Part shown: one piece after another, positions 10,023 to 11,430 of the stretch | How positions within the stretch are numbered: position 1 is the stretch's first letter | Layout of the letters: the number at the start of each line of letters is the position of its first letter | From: Candidatus Curtissbacteria bacterium RIFCSPLOWO2_01_FULL_41_18 | GTDB taxonomy: Bacteria; Patescibacteriota; Microgenomatia; Curtissbacterales; GWA2-41-24 | Reading direction: 5' to 3' | Length of the DNA: 11,430 nucleotides | Assembly: GCA_001776475.1 (NCBI GenBank) | Contig: MFBQ01000001.1 | Location: 1-11,430 of the forward strand | The notes under the pieces: model-generated | Databases searched by the model: none | What the model was told of the DNA's origin: nothing | The model's input: the letters and a program-made list of their open reading frames with translations, nothing else | Program-made: the position numbers and the translations under genes

Positions 10023-11430
10023 TTAGAGTTCGAAGAACCAGGATCTAAAAGCCGTCGCTTTTGAAGCAAATTTTGAAAAAGCCACAGAAACTCCTCTAAT
10101 TCTTCTTTTTCTGCCGTAGGCGACAAGCACTTGATAATATTTCGGCGACAGCCTCGATAACCTGTAAAGGAGATAGGCCATACCCATTGTGCCAAGAGCC
10201 GTATATATCAGCCACCAGTAATTTGCCAGTGCGTTGCCGGCAGCTTCCGGATTGCCGCCGCCTACCACGGTTGAAGCCGCCTGCACATCGCCCTTGCCAA
10301 AAGATGAAACAAGACTGCCAAGGCCTATTCCCACCTGGAAACTGGTTTGGGATTGGCTTGTGATGTCCTGGTTGTCGGGCCCAACTTTGCCTTGTGCTTC
10401 AACAACTGCCTGATAGATTCCGTGAGGAGCAGTATCCGCCAGTACCAAGCCAAAGCTGATCTTAGCTGTCTGTCCCGGGTTTAATTTGCCGATATCGAAG
10501 GTTTGGACTGCGCCAATTTCACCATTGGAATCGTAAAGGTTGAATATCACTTTGCTGTCATAAACAGGGCCGGTTCCCGGGTTTTTAGCGGTAATAAAGA
10601 ACGTGACGGTATCACCCGGGTTAACATGGGTACCAACGTTGGAGGTCATTGAAGTTTCCAACTGGCCGCCGGCAACCCGCACGTCCTGATCTTGTGTTTG
10701 AGCAGTGGCAACTTCCGCTACTGGTGAAGGCAGCGGAAAATGGTCAACTCCTCCGATATCGCCCTCGAGTGTTCCAAAGATATTAATAATGCCGAAGAAA
10801 CCGAAACTGTTTATGATGTTTGTGTTGACGAAGTTAAGAAGATTAACTATTGAAAAGGCATTGCCGGTCTGGATACTGCCGCCTGCGCCAAGACTGTTGC
10901 CTCCGGTGTTGGCCTGAGCTGTAATTTGGTTAGTTAAAAGTGCGTTATTTTCCTGGCTGGCTGACAAAAGACAGCAAGTTGTTCCTGAAAAGTTCGGATC
11001 GGAAAAGTTGAAAAGCATCTGTCCGTAAGTCGGGTCTTGGGCGCCCGTTGCCCCCCAACCCCAGAATGTGCCGTTCCAGAAACCGAAGTTATTGATTAAA
11101 AGCCAGAAATAATTGCCGCCTATTAAATTACTGTTGGCATAAGTCTGCAGATTGACAAAAGACGTGGCATCCCCGGTTTGGATATTCCCGGATCCGTCAA
11201 TATTGTTGTTACCGGTATTGGCGCTCGAGCCAACGTTATTGGTAATCTCGGCACTATTGGTTTGGGTAATGTCACCCGCCCCAAGACTAGAAGCTTGCGA
11301 CGCTTGGGGCTCTGGCAAAACAATGTTGCCTGTTAAATGGCCGAAAATATTAATTAAAACAAAATTCCAGTTGGCGTTTATTAGATTGGCATTAATAAAG
11401 TTGATGATATTGACAACAACGCTTGCAGAG
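10023..11430 (-). CDS. Repeat-containing surface protein with C-terminal membrane anchor (N-terminus beyond right edge)
   Basis: The frame is open from the right edge, 468 visible residues; the TTG at 11316-11318 is internal, since 37 upstream codons (VNIINFINANLINANWNF...) repeat the motif found downstream. About three copies of an Asn-rich unit of 70-100 residues are visible: V-N-x-x-N-F-x-N-x-N-x-I, then INIFG-x-x-x-G, then Q-A-N-T-G-x-N-x-x-G-x-G-x-I-Q-T-G-[DN]-A. A CARDB/DUF11-like beta-sandwich follows (about 262-367: HVNPGDTVTFFITAKNPGTG, LNPGQTAKISFG). A transmembrane helix (about 403-423) and a basic cytoplasmic tail (GRKRRIRG) end it. Topology: large outside region, C-terminus inside. 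Likely cell-surface stalk or adhesin-like protein; the ligand is unknown. Confidence 0.8.
   Translation of the reverse strand, partial: SASVVVNIINFINANLINANWNFVLINIFGHLTGNIVLPEPQASQASSLGAGDITQTNSAEITNNVGSSANTGNNNIDGSGNIQTGDATSFVNLQTYANSNLIGGNYFWLLINNFGFWNGTFWGWGATGAQDPTYGQMLFNFSDPNFSGTTCCLLSASQENNALLTNQITAQANTGGNSLGAGGSIQTGNAFSIVNLLNFVNTNIINSFGFFGIINIFGTLEGDIGGVDHFPLPSPVAEVATAQTQDQDVRVAGGQLETSMTSNVGTHVNPGDTVTFFITAKNPGTGPVYDSKVIFNLYDSNGEIGAVQTFDIGKLNPGQTAKISFGLVLADTAPHGIYQAVVEAQGKVGPDNQDITSQSQTSFQVGIGLGSLVSSFGKGDVQAASTVVGGGNPEAAGNALANYWWLIYTALGTMGMAYLLYRLSRLSPKYYQVLVAYGRKRRIRGVSVAFSKFASKATAFRSWFFEL

Noticed and set aside
10705..11323. Additional frames over the large surface protein (10705-10917 plus, 11123-11323 minus)
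   Set aside because: They are shadows of the main frame, which continues through the window edge with clear internal repeats.

Overview
The window looks like a piece of a Candidate Phyla Radiation (Patescibacteria, most likely Microgenomates-type) genome. The basis is the gene mix: a PEGA-domain propeller protein, a sortase, a CAP-domain protein, a type IV pilin-like protein, SipW/TasA-type secretion, tiny membrane proteins, several starts without a Shine-Dalgarno, and dense short-repeat families. This placement is inference; no rRNA or marker gene is present.

Layout. Left edge (1-270, minus): the N-terminal part of a putative lipoprotein running off the window. 415-1605 (plus): membrane-anchored PEGA/beta-propeller protein. 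1648-2747 (minus): a four-helix-bundle (S23/IVP family) gene and a sortase. 2826-3680 (minus): tRNA-Arg(CCU), two small overlapping-type membrane genes (one only 52 aa), tRNA-Pro(CGG). 3905-4390 (plus): pseudopilin. 4442-6040 (minus): second four-helix-bundle gene, an 83-aa membrane protein and a CAP-domain protein coupled by TAATG. 6126-9456 (minus): an envelope/matrix cluster with a TasA-like domain plus RTX calcium repeats, a SipW-type signal peptidase fused in frame to a lamin-tail-domain secreted protein, and a TasA/camelysin-like protein with calcium-loop motifs. 9508-9864 (minus): third four-helix-bundle gene. 10023-11430 (minus): a repeat-bearing, C-terminally membrane-anchored surface protein that continues past the right edge. 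Most genes therefore serve the cell surface: export, signal-peptide cleavage, sorting and calcium-dependent surface or fibre proteins.

The most striking structure is not a gene. Each of the three four-helix-bundle genes is bracketed, almost to the base of its start and stop codons, by arrays of degenerate 7-bp tandem repeats in inverted orientation, and each gene has its own heptamer family (RGTGNNN, DGTATNN, AGGATNA). The coding strand always reads: array, gene, reverse-complement array. Further arrays occur without a gene (2790-2817, 2936-2970, 3773-3807), including a back-to-back inverted pair with only 3 bp between (3827-3899). Arrays tend to sit at stop codons, and one encodes the last residues of the sortase. 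I read this as a candidate protein-plus-heptamer element family, possibly mobile.

Other layers: two families of short palindromes with constant cores and variable arms (GTYAGAC and ACCNGGT), two larger TGTCAT...ATGACA inverted-repeat elements (one lies inside the SipW reading frame and creates the fusion), and -10-like boxes so close to start codons that leaderless transcripts are likely.
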